From positions 4,712,001 through 4,776,000 of the forward strand of contig NZ_CP104562.2 of assembly GCF_025398155.2 (NCBI RefSeq): a stretch of 64,000 bases of DNA. The letters run 5' to 3'. The position numbers and the translations under genes are program-made. The notes beneath the pieces were generated by a model. It ran no database searches. It was not told the origin of the DNA and was given only the letters and a program-made list of their open reading frames with translations. Shown one piece after another: positions 48,330 through 56,023 of the stretch (positions are counted from its first letter, which is position 1; the number at the start of each line of letters is the position of its first letter). The DNA comes from Roseateles amylovorans (lineage in GTDB: Bacteria; Pseudomonadota; Gammaproteobacteria; Burkholderiales; Burkholderiaceae_C).

Positions 48330-49163
48330 TCAACCAGGCGCTCGCCCTCCGATGCGCTGCATCAGTTCCGCCGCCGCGCGGGAGAGCCGCTGCGCCACCT
48401 CGCCCTCCCATTCGGAATCAAAGGCGCCGGACGGTCCGATCGCGGTGAGCGCGATCGTCATCTGGCCGTCGCCGTCAAACACCGGCACTGCCAGCGCACT
48501 CACCCCTTCGACGATGCCCCCGACCGACCGGTGCATCCCGCGCTCGCGGATTTCCGCCAACTGCCGCGCAAACTCGGCCCAGCTCGGGACGGCGCGGCGG
48601 CGGTCATGGCGACCGACCCGCGCCAGGTCCATCGGGCCGCGCTGGCGGGCATCGGTCAGCAGCGTCTTGACCTCCGCCACCGGGCGATGCGCCGCGAACA
48701 GCGGGCCCGAGGCGGTATCGAACAGCGACACCACGGTGCCGTGGCGCATCGTCACATGCACCGCCGCCGGTGAATCGGCCGTGCGCACGATGGTCGCACC
48801 CTGCGAGCCCCAAACCGCGATCGCCACCGTATGGCCGATGTCCTGCGCCAGATCCTCCAGCATGGCCGTGGCTTCGCGGATCGGATCGATCTGCCGCAGG
48901 CCGATCAGCCCCATCTCCAGCGCCAGCGGGCCCAGCCGGTAATAGCCGGTCGCCGGATCCTGATTCATCAGCCCCAGCTTGCAGAAACTTACCAGGTACG
49001 GATGCGCCTTGGCCGGTGTCATGTCTGCAGCCTGAGACAGCGCCTTCAGCGGCATCGGCTGCCCGCGCGCCGCCGCGGCCTTCAGCAGGCGACCGCCCAC
49101 CTCGATGCTCTGGATGCCGCGGCGGTCGTCGCCGGTGGGGTCGGAGGGGTCGTCGTGGCTCAT
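48330..49163 (-). CDS. IclR-family regulator of the homogentisate operon
   Basis: 277 residues. The N-terminal winged helix (residues 17-80: IQSIEVGGRLLKAAA, then LKALSQAADMTPAKAHPYLV) precedes the IclR effector domain, with TVAIAVWGSQGATIV and GIVEGVSALAVPVFDGDG as usual segments. It is divergent from the catabolic genes starting at 49378. IclR proteins such as HmgR commonly repress homogentisate genes and respond to homogentisate, so repression relieved by a pathway intermediate is the likely role; activation cannot be excluded. The 214-bp divergent gap holds an inverted repeat at 49266-49286 that could be its site. Confidence 0.9.
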   Translation of the reverse strand: MSHDDPSDPTGDDRRGIQSIEVGGRLLKAAAARGQPMPLKALSQAADMTPAKAHPYLVSFCKLGLMNQDPATGYYRLGPLALEMGLIGLRQIDPIREATAMLEDLAQDIGHTVAIAVWGSQGATIVRTADSPAAVHVTMRHGTVVSLFDTASGPLFAAHRPVAEVKTLLTDARQRGPMDLARVGRHDRRRAVPSWAEFARQLAEIRERGMHRSVGGIVEGVSALAVPVFDGDGQMTIALTAIGPSGAFDSEWEGEVAQRLSRAAAELMQRIGGRAPG

Positions 49164-49265
49164 GGATGGAAGAGAAAACCGGGCTTGCGAGTTCGTTATT
49201 GTTGAACAGGTTTCACGCCGGCGCTATATTCGCGGCGAGCGGTCAAAAATTCATCGATGTTGAAC

Positions 49266-49286
49266 GCATTCAGTTTGGACGAATGC
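49266..49286. promoter_or_regulatory. Inverted repeat, candidate IclR operator
   Basis: GCATTC-N9-GAATGC is a perfect 6-bp inverted repeat with a 9-base spacer in the gap between the IclR gene and the first catabolic gene. Size and place fit a dimeric IclR-type site that could control both directions. Confidence 0.45.
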
Positions 49287-49377
49287 CTCAGTGGACCGAT
49301 TCGCCCATTGCATCGCCCCTGCATCGCGCACCGCATCACCCGGTTCCCACCCGCCGCCGCCCAGGAAAGCACCGCCC

Positions 49378-50331
49378 ATGAGCAAGAAATTCGCCAGCCA
49401 GGCCGATCTCGACGAGAAGCAGGTTTCCTTCGTCAAGCTCAGCGAGAACGCCTATGCCTACACGGCCGAAGGCGATCCCAACACCGGCGTGATCATCGGC
49501 GACGACGCGGTGATGGTGATCGACACCCAGGCCACGCCCGCCATGGCGCAGGACGTGATCCGGCGCATCCGTGAGGTGACCGACAAACCCATCAAATACG
49601 TGGTGCTCAGCCACTACCACGCGGTGCGGGTGCTGGGCGCCTCGGCCTATGCGCCGCAGCAGATCATCGCCAGCCGCGACACCTACGACCTGATCGTGGA
49701 GCGCGGCGAGCAGGACAAGGCCAGCGAGATCGGCCGCTTTCCGCGGCTGTTCCGGGATGTGGAGACGGTGCCCGCGGGCCTCACCTGGCCGACCCTCACC
49801 TTCACCGGTTCGATGAGCCTGTGGCTGGGCTCGCTGGAAGTGCAGTTGCTGCAGCTCGGCCGCGGCCACACCAAGGGCGACACGGTGGCCTGGCTGCCGC
49901 AGCAGAAGATCCTCTTCTCCGGCGACCTGGTGGAGTTCGACGCCACGCCCTACGCCGGCGACGCCTACTTCACCGACTGGCCTCAGACGCTGGAACGCAT
50001 GGCCGCCCTGCAGCCTGCGGCGCTGGTGCCCGGCCGCGGCGCCGCACTGACCACGCCGGAACGCGTGGCCCAAGGCCTGGCCGGCACCCGCGCCTTCATC
50101 GCCGATCTGCACGCGGCGGTGACGGCCGGGGTCGCGGCGGGCAAGGACCTGAACGCGGTCTACAAGGACACCTATGCGGTCATGAAGCAGAGGTACGGCC
50201 ACTGGGTGATCTTCGACCACTGCATGCCCTTCGACGTGACACGCTGCTTTGATGAAGTGACCGCCCATCGCGACCCGCGCATCTGGACCGCCGAGCGCGA
50301 CCAGGCGATGTGGAAGACGCTGGAAGGCTGA
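49378..50331 (+). CDS. Metallo-beta-lactamase-fold protein with altered metal site (homogentisate cluster)
   Basis: 317 residues from the ATG at 49378 (CAGGAAAG upstream). The fold is clear: IDTQATPAMAQDVIRRIREV, VVLSHYHAVRVLGASAY, GRGHTKGDTVAWLPQQKILFSGDLVE (landmark LFSGDLVE) and a C-terminal region with HWVIFDHCMPFD. The normal HxHxDH motif reads HYHAVR at residues 79-84, so the Asp and third His that bind the second metal are Val and Arg. At most one metal site remains. It is the first gene of the operon that ends in hmgA and fahA. A role in handling ring-hydroxylation products, perhaps a lactone or thioester hydrolase, is possible; the reaction is unknown. Confidence 0.85.
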   Translation: MSKKFASQADLDEKQVSFVKLSENAYAYTAEGDPNTGVIIGDDAVMVIDTQATPAMAQDVIRRIREVTDKPIKYVVLSHYHAVRVLGASAYAPQQIIASRDTYDLIVERGEQDKASEIGRFPRLFRDVETVPAGLTWPTLTFTGSMSLWLGSLEVQLLQLGRGHTKGDTVAWLPQQKILFSGDLVEFDATPYAGDAYFTDWPQTLERMAALQPAALVPGRGAALTTPERVAQGLAGTRAFIADLHAAVTAGVAAGKDLNAVYKDTYAVMKQRYGHWVIFDHCMPFDVTRCFDEVTAHRDPRIWTAERDQAMWKTLEG

Positions 50332-50335
50332 GGCG

Positions 50336-52342
50336 ATGACGGCGCCGCAGGCCGCAGATCGCGTCGGCATCGACGTTGGCGTGGACGTGGGCGTCGACGG
50401 GGACGACGTGGGCGCCGAAGTCGACGTCGACGTCGACTACCAGCAGGTCCGCTATCCCTATCGACGCCACCGCGACCAGGACCTCGCCACCCCGGCGCGG
50501 CATCCGGTGGTGGTGGTCGGTGCCGGCCCGGTGGGGCTGTCGCTGGCGATCGACCTCGCGCTGCAGCAGGTGCCTGTCGTGCTGCTCAATGACGACGGGC
50601 GGCTCTCGGTGGGGTCTCGTGCGCTGTGCTTTGCCAAGCGCACGCTGGAGATCTTCGACCGGCTGGGCTGCGGCCAACGGCTGGTCGATCGCGGCGTGTC
50701 GTGGGACGTGGGCCGGGTCTTCTTCCGGGACGAGCAGGTCTACCAGTTCAACCTGTCGGCCGAAGGCGGCCATCAACGTCCGGCCTTCGTGAACCTGCCG
50801 CAGTACGAGGTCGAAGGCGTCCTCGTGGAACGCGCGTTGTCGCTCCCGCTCGTGGACCTGCGCTGGCATCACGCGCTGATCGACGTCATCGTGCCGACGT
50901 CGTCGGACGCGCCCATCTCGCTGCGCATCCAGACGCCGGAAGGCGACTACACCCTGCTGACGGATTACCTGGTCGCCTGCGACGGCGCCCGCTCGCCGAT
51001 CCGGACCGGACTGGGCCTGGGCAGCCAGGGACGTCGGTTCCTGGACCGCTTCCTGATTGCCGATGTGCGCATGACCGCGCCGTTCCCGGCCGAGCGCTGG
51101 TTCTGGTTTGATCCGCCCTTCCACCCCGGCCGCAGCGTGCTGCTGCATCGTCAACCGAAGGGCGTGTGGCGCATCGATTTCCAGTTGGGCTGGGACGCCG
51201 ATCCGGAACTCGAAAAACAGCCTGAACGCATCCTGCCGCGGGTGCGGGCGCTGATGACCCAGGCCTCGCAGGCCGCAGGAGGCGACGGCACGGCACCCGA
51301 GATCGAGCTGGTCTGGGCCAGCGTCTACACCTTTGCCTGCAGCCGCATGGCGAGCTTCCGGCATGGCCGGGTGCTCTTCGCCGGGGATGCGGCGCATGGG
51401 GTTTCGCCCTTCGGCGCGCGCGGCGCCAACTCCGGAGTGCAGGATGCCGACAACCTCGCCTGGAAGCTGGCCAGCGTGCTGCGCGGCGAGGCAGGCTCCG
51501 ACCTGTTGGACAGCTACGCCCGGGAGCGCGAGGCCGCCGCCGACGAGAACATTCGCCACTCCAGCCGCGCCACCGACTTCATCACGCCCAAGAGCGAGAT
51601 CAGTCACCTGTTCCGCGCCGCCGTGCTGGACCTGGCCCGTGACTTCGACTTTGCCCGGCGGCTGGTCAACAGCGGCCGGCTGTCGGTGCCTTCAGTGTTG
51701 GCGCAGTCGACGTTGAATACGGCGGATGTGGGCCAGACAGCGGACAGCGGCAGTGGCCAGGAACCGGCCGCCATCAGCGCCGCATTCGAGGGACCGATGC
51801 GCCTCGGCGCGGTGGCCCTGGATGCCCCCGTGATGATCGAGGGACGACCGGACTGGTTGCTGCGCCTCACCCGGGCCGGCCGTTTCACCGCGCTGGTGTT
51901 TGCGGCCGAAGGCGGCGGGGACCGAAGCGTCTCGGGTGCCTCGTCGGGAGAGATCGCGGCATGCGCGACAGCGATGCGGGCACCGGCGGATGAAGCGGAT
52001 GAAGCGGAAGAGACTTCCGAAGCCGCATCCGTAACTACAGAGACGACCGAGGCCGCAGGGACGATGCAGACGGCGCACATCGTCCACGCCGTCCTGCAGG
52101 CCTTCGAGGGCTTGCCCGCGCCTACCGTCCTCGTGGTGCGCGGCACGTCTGCGTTGCAGTTGCCCGATGCGGGCGCTATGGTCCTCACAGACCCGGACGG
52201 CCTGCTGCGCACCCGCTATGACGCACGCCCCGGCAGCGTGGTGCTGATGCGTCCGGACCAGCATGTCTGTGCGCGGTGGCGGCAGGTGGAACCGGTGCAG
52301 TTGAAAGCCGCCGTGCGCCGCGCGCTGGCGCTGCGCCCGTGA
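50336..52342 (+). CDS. FAD-dependent aromatic monooxygenase (PHBH/MhpA-like)
   Basis: 668 residues. FAD motif VVVVGAGPVGLSLAIDLA at about residues 58-75, then the conserved substrate-flavin segment GDAAHGVSPFGARGANSGVQDADNLAWKL (landmark GDAAHGVSPFGARGANSG) near residue 350, and a C-terminal thioredoxin-like domain (residues 500-668), as in MhpA/PheA-type hydroxylases. The first 35 residues are a Val/Asp-rich repeat (VGVDVGVDGDDV) not seen in typical members; an acidic insert near residue 560 (ADEADEAEETSEAA) is also unusual. NAD(P)H- and O2-dependent ring hydroxylation of a phenolic acid is expected; with hmgA downstream, formation of homogentisate from a hydroxyphenylacetate is the likely step. 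It follows the preceding gene by 4 bp. Confidence 0.87.
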   Translation: MTAPQAADRVGIDVGVDVGVDGDDVGAEVDVDVDYQQVRYPYRRHRDQDLATPARHPVVVVGAGPVGLSLAIDLALQQVPVVLLNDDGRLSVGSRALCFAKRTLEIFDRLGCGQRLVDRGVSWDVGRVFFRDEQVYQFNLSAEGGHQRPAFVNLPQYEVEGVLVERALSLPLVDLRWHHALIDVIVPTSSDAPISLRIQTPEGDYTLLTDYLVACDGARSPIRTGLGLGSQGRRFLDRFLIADVRMTAPFPAERWFWFDPPFHPGRSVLLHRQPKGVWRIDFQLGWDADPELEKQPERILPRVRALMTQASQAAGGDGTAPEIELVWASVYTFACSRMASFRHGRVLFAGDAAHGVSPFGARGANSGVQDADNLAWKLASVLRGEAGSDLLDSYAREREAAADENIRHSSRATDFITPKSEISHLFRAAVLDLARDFDFARRLVNSGRLSVPSVLAQSTLNTADVGQTADSGSGQEPAAISAAFEGPMRLGAVALDAPVMIEGRPDWLLRLTRAGRFTALVFAAEGGGDRSVSGASSGEIAACATAMRAPADEADEAEETSEAASVTTETTEAAGTMQTAHIVHAVLQAFEGLPAPTVLVVRGTSALQLPDAGAMVLTDPDGLLRTRYDARPGSVVLMRPDQHVCARWRQVEPVQLKAAVRRALALRP

Positions 52343-52429
52343 TCCGCGCCACCAGCGCCACCCACCCGCCCGACCCCGGCCAACCACGCAGCAAACGCGA
52401 CGCTCCCCACCAATCGGCACGCATCGACG

Positions 52430-52837
52430 ATGGCACTCATCACCCACCCCCATTTCCAGTCCGGCGACGATTTCTACGAAGCGCTGCTGGCGGCGCATCA
52501 AGACCTGTCGCCGATCGAGAGCCAGGCCCTCAACGCCCGGCTCATCCTGCTGCTGGCCAATCACATCGGTCAGCAGGACGTGCTGCTGGAGGCCCTGGCG
52601 GCGGCCACCGCGCCGTTGAAGTCAACGCCATCGACATCGACAGCCGCATCGCCTGCCGCATCGAACGCATCCCCTTCTGCATCCCAACCCGCTGCGGGAG
52701 CGGTCGCTCCGGACACGACCGCCACGGTGGCCCCGAGCGCGACCGGGCCCGGCGATGCGGCCGCTTCACCGACCGATGCCTCCTCCGCCGTCTCTGCGGT
52801 TTCCGCTTCCCACAAGGACAGCCATGAACGCCCCTGA
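52430..52837 (+). CDS. DUF2783 domain-containing protein
   Basis: 135 residues. Residues 1-60 are the DUF2783 core: FQSGDDFYEALLAAHQDLSPIESQALNARLILLLANHIG (landmarks DDFYEALLAAHQDLS and LNARLILLLANHIG), a short helical domain. Typical members end near residue 60-70. The rest here is a 70-residue tail of Ala, Ser, Thr and Pro (TPSTSTAASPAAS and so on) and overlaps hmgA by 14 bp. DUF2783 genes regularly sit beside a flavin monooxygenase of this type, suggesting a subunit or stabilising partner. No catalytic residues are visible. The gap of 87 bp before it holds no clear signal. Confidence 0.82.
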   Translation: MALITHPHFQSGDDFYEALLAAHQDLSPIESQALNARLILLLANHIGQQDVLLEALAAATAPLKSTPSTSTAASPAASNASPSASQPAAGAVAPDTTATVAPSATGPGDAAASPTDASSAVSAVSASHKDSHERP

Positions 52838-54194
52838 CCCCGTCCACACCCCCATGACGACCGATGACTCGGCCCCTGCGGCCACCCCGCCCGGCGCGCT
52901 GCGCTACCAACACGGTTTCGGCAATCAGTTCGAGACCGAGGCCGTGCCCGGCGCGCTTCCAAAGGGGCGCAACAGCCCGCAGCGCGCGCCGCTCCGCCTC
53001 TATCCCGAACTGCTGTCGGGCTCGGCCTTCACCGCGCCACGGGTGGAGAACCGCCGCACCTGGCTGTACCGCCGCCAGCCGTCGGTGGTCACCGGGGCCT
53101 TCCAGCCCTATGACGCGCCGGCATGGACCTCCGGCGCGGCCGGCGGCGTGCCGGTGCCGCCGGATCCGCTGCGCTGGCATCCGTTTCCGTTGCCCGCCGA
53201 CGAGGTGGCGGTGGACTTCGTCGATGGCCTGAAGACCTTGGTCGCCAATGGCGATCCCGACGGCCAGACCGGCATGGCCGCCCTGGTCTACCTCTGCAAC
53301 CGCTCGATGCAGCAGCGTGCGCTGATGAATGCGGACGGCGAAATGCTGATCGTGCCGCAGCAAGGCGGCCTGCGCCTGGTCACCGAGATGGGCCTGCTGG
53401 ACGTGGTCCCCGGTGAGATTGCGCTGGTGCCGCGTGGGGTGAACTTCCGTGTGGAGCTGCAGGAGCTGACCGCGCGGGGCTATGTCTGCGAGAACTACGG
53501 TGCCCCGTTCCGATTGCCGGAGCTGGGACCGATCGGCTCCAACGGGCTGGCCAATCCCCGCGATTTCCAGGCACCTGTCGCGGCGCATGAGGCCGACGCG
53601 CCGTACGAGGTCATCCGCAAGTACGGCGGCCAGTTGTGGCGCAATCAGCAGGCGGTCACGCCGTTCAATGTGGTGGCCTGGCACGGCAATCTCACGCCGC
53701 TGAAGTACGACACCGCGACCTTCATGACGATCGGGTCGATCAGCTTCGATCATCCCGATCCGTCCATCTTCACCGTGCTGACCTCGCCCAGCGACACGCC
53801 GGGCACCGCGAACTGCGACTTCGTGATCTTCCCGCCGCGCTGGCTGGTGCAGGAGGACACCTTCCGCCCGCCCTGGTATCACCGCAATCTGATGAGCGAG
53901 TTCATGGGCCTGATCCATGGCCAGTACGACGCCAAGCCGGAGGGCTTCCGTCCCGGCGGCGCCAGCCTGCACAACAGTCATGTGCCGCACGGGCCGGATG
54001 CCGATGCCTTCGAGGCCGCCAGCACCCGCACGCTGACACCGCAAAAGCTCGACCACACCCTGGCCTTCATGTTTGAAAGCCGCTGGCGTTTCCGCCCCAC
54101 CGCCTATGCGATGAACGGCGGCGCGCTCGACACCCAGTACGCCGCCTGCTGGCGCGGGCTCCACGATCATTTCTCGACACCTCCCACCCCATGA
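52824..54194 (+). CDS. hmgA: Homogentisate 1,2-dioxygenase
   Basis: 456 residues from the ATG at 52824 (AAGGACAG upstream). The N-terminal signature YQHGFGNQFETEAVPGALP is near residue 25; the catalytic region has VVAWHGNLTPLKYD, the iron ligands of HRNLMSEFMGLIHGQYDAK and SLHNSHVPHGPDADAFEA. It opens the ring of homogentisate with O2 to give 4-maleylacetoacetate, using Fe(II). The ATG at 54191 of fahA overlaps its stop. No maleylacetoacetate isomerase gene is in the cluster, so it must be elsewhere or replaced. Length is normal for the family (430-460). Confidence 0.97.
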   Translation: MNAPDPVHTPMTTDDSAPAATPPGALRYQHGFGNQFETEAVPGALPKGRNSPQRAPLRLYPELLSGSAFTAPRVENRRTWLYRRQPSVVTGAFQPYDAPAWTSGAAGGVPVPPDPLRWHPFPLPADEVAVDFVDGLKTLVANGDPDGQTGMAALVYLCNRSMQQRALMNADGEMLIVPQQGGLRLVTEMGLLDVVPGEIALVPRGVNFRVELQELTARGYVCENYGAPFRLPELGPIGSNGLANPRDFQAPVAAHEADAPYEVIRKYGGQLWRNQQAVTPFNVVAWHGNLTPLKYDTATFMTIGSISFDHPDPSIFTVLTSPSDTPGTANCDFVIFPPRWLVQEDTFRPPWYHRNLMSEFMGLIHGQYDAKPEGFRPGGASLHNSHVPHGPDADAFEAASTRTLTPQKLDHTLAFMFESRWRFRPTAYAMNGGALDTQYAACWRGLHDHFSTPPTP

Positions 54195-55588
54195 GCCATT
54201 CCCTCTTTGCCGCCGACACCTGGCGCCATCTCGACCACACCCACGATCCGGCGCTGACGAGCTGGGTCGACTCGGCCAACCAGCCCGACACCGATTTCCC
54301 GATCCAGAACCTGCCGCTGGGCATGGCTCGTCAACGTTCGCCGCAAACGGGCGACGACGGTGCAGCGGCGGCCGGCACCGGCACCGGCACCGGCAGCTTC
54401 CGCCCGATGACCGCCATCGGCGACCAGGCGCTGGACCTGATCCGCGCGGCCGACGCGGGCGTGTTCTCCGAACCGGTCGCCACCGCCCTGCGCGCCTGCG
54501 AATCGCTGGGCCTGAACCCGCTGATGGCCGCCGGTGCGCACCTGCGTGGCGACTGCCGGCTGCAGCTGTTCGCCGCGCTGCGGTCGGACGCTCCAGCCGA
54601 GCTTCAGGCGCGTCTGTCCCAGGCGCTGATCCCGCTCAGCGAGATCGAGCACACCCTGCCCTGCCGCATCGGCGACTACACCGACTTCTATGCCGGCATC
54701 CATCACGCGACCGCCGTCGGCAAGCTGTTCCGCCCCGACCAGCCGCTGCTGCCCAACTACAAGTGGGTGCCGATCGGGTACCACGGCCGGGCGTCGTCCA
54801 TCGGTGTGAGCGGCCAGACCTTTCGGCGACCGATGGGACAGACGAAGGCGCCGGATGCCGAGGCCCCCAGCTTCGGCCCCTGCAAGCGCCTGGACTACGA
54901 ACTGGAGGTGGGCGCCTTGGTGGGCGTCGGCAATGAGGCTGGACAGCCGATCGGCATCGACGCCGCAGAGCAGCATCTCTTCGGTCTGGTGTTGCTGAAC
55001 GATTGGTCCGCGCGGGATGTGCAGGCCTGGGAATACCAGCCGCTGGGACCGTTCCTGGCCAAGAGCTTCGCGACCACGATCTCGCCCTGGGTGATCACGG
55101 CGGAGGCCCTGGCGCCGTTCCGCCGGGCCTTCGTGCGGGCGGAGGGAGACCCTGCGCCGTTGCCTTATCTGGACGGGGCCGCGAACCGGGAGAGCGGCGC
55201 CATCTCGATCCAGCTGGAAGTGCATCTGCAGACCCGCGCGATGCGCGAGGCGGGCGAGCTGCCGGCGCGGTTGATGGGCTCGGACTTTGGCGATGCCTAT
55301 TGGACCTTCGCCCAGATGCTGACCCATCACGCCAGCAACGGCTGCAACCTGCAGCCTGGCGACCTGTTCGGTTCCGGCACCCAGAGCGGCGCGGCGGCCG
55401 ATCAGGGCGGCTCGCTGCTGGAGCTGACGCAAGGCGGCAAGCAAGCCCTGACCCTGCCCAACGGCGAGCAGCGCACCTTCCTTCAGGACGGCGACAGCGT
55501 GGCCCTGGTGGGCTTCTGCACCGCCGAGGGCCGTCGACGCATCGGCTTTGGCGCCTGCGTCGGGACGGTGCTGCCCGCCGTGGGCTGA
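54191..55588 (+). CDS. fahA: Fumarylacetoacetase
   Basis: 465 residues. ATG overlaps the hmgA stop. Family features are DYTDFYAGIHHATAVGKLFR (catalytic His), PNYKWVPIGYHGRASS, CKRLDYELEVGALVG (metal-binding Asp/Glu region), LFGLVLLNDWSARDVQAWEY and GPFLAKSFATTISPWV. It cleaves 4-fumarylacetoacetate to fumarate and acetoacetate, the last step of homogentisate breakdown, with Mg or Ca. An Ala/Gly/Thr insertion (AAAAGTGTGTG, about residues 58-68) is a repeat expansion in the N-terminal domain. The C-terminus ends in GFGACVGTVLPAVG, the standard family end. No terminator is clear immediately downstream. Confidence 0.97.
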   Translation: MSHSLFAADTWRHLDHTHDPALTSWVDSANQPDTDFPIQNLPLGMARQRSPQTGDDGAAAAGTGTGTGSFRPMTAIGDQALDLIRAADAGVFSEPVATALRACESLGLNPLMAAGAHLRGDCRLQLFAALRSDAPAELQARLSQALIPLSEIEHTLPCRIGDYTDFYAGIHHATAVGKLFRPDQPLLPNYKWVPIGYHGRASSIGVSGQTFRRPMGQTKAPDAEAPSFGPCKRLDYELEVGALVGVGNEAGQPIGIDAAEQHLFGLVLLNDWSARDVQAWEYQPLGPFLAKSFATTISPWVITAEALAPFRRAFVRAEGDPAPLPYLDGAANRESGAISIQLEVHLQTRAMREAGELPARLMGSDFGDAYWTFAQMLTHHASNGCNLQPGDLFGSGTQSGAAADQGGSLLELTQGGKQALTLPNGEQRTFLQDGDSVALVGFCTAEGRRRIGFGACVGTVLPAVG

Positions 55589-55700
55589 ACGGGCGCGTCG
55601 CAGGGCCAGCACCGCGCACGAGCCGCGGTGGTGGTCCGCGCGGCGTTGCCCCGGCGGCGAGGCGCCAGACGTCGGCATCCTGGCTTCAGCGACGCGTCTG

Positions 55701-55856
55701 CCAGTCGTCGCCGGTCATCACCGGTCATCACCGGTCATCACCGGTCGTCGCGGGTGGTCGTCGGTCGTCGCTGGTCGCCGTCGGTCGTCGCTGGTCGCCG
55801 TCGGTCGTCGCTGGTCGCCGTCGGTCGTCGTCGGTCGTCGTGGGTCGTCGTCGGTC
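55701..55856. repeat. Decamer tandem array (consensus YSGGTCGTCG-like)
   Basis: A run of about 15 ten-base units: CCGGTCATCA three times (55711-55740), CCGGTCGTCG at 55741, then TCGGTCGTCG alternating with CTGGTCGCCG three times (55761-55820), then near-copies to about 55850. Both 10-bp and 20-bp periods are visible. The array lies in the 435-bp region between fahA (55588) and the convergent DUF6600 gene (56024). Frames across it are open only because of base composition. The other parts of this gap hold only the terminator described separately. Confidence 0.85.
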
Positions 55857-55967
55857 TTTGGCCAATCGCGTGCCCGTGGCCAACCACCGGCCCAGCGACG
55901 CCCTCTGCGCTGACCATCGCGGGTGCTCGATGTGCGGGCGTGCTTGAACGTCCAAGGTCCAGAAAGT

Positions 55968-56001
55968 CAAACGCCGCGGGCGTGATTGCCAGCGGCGTTT
56001 G
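55968..56001 (-). terminator. Intrinsic terminator after the DUF6600 gene
   Basis: CAAACGCCGC and GCGGCGTTTG form a 10-bp stem with a 14-base loop; on the minus strand the stem is followed by ACTTTCT. It is placed just beyond the stop at 56024. Confidence 0.7.
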
Positions 56002-56023
56002 CAGGCGGCTCTCAGGCCGGCCG

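Noticed and set aside
55701..55856. CRISPR array
   Set aside because: Units are 10 bp and contiguous, without spacers, and no cas genes are nearby.
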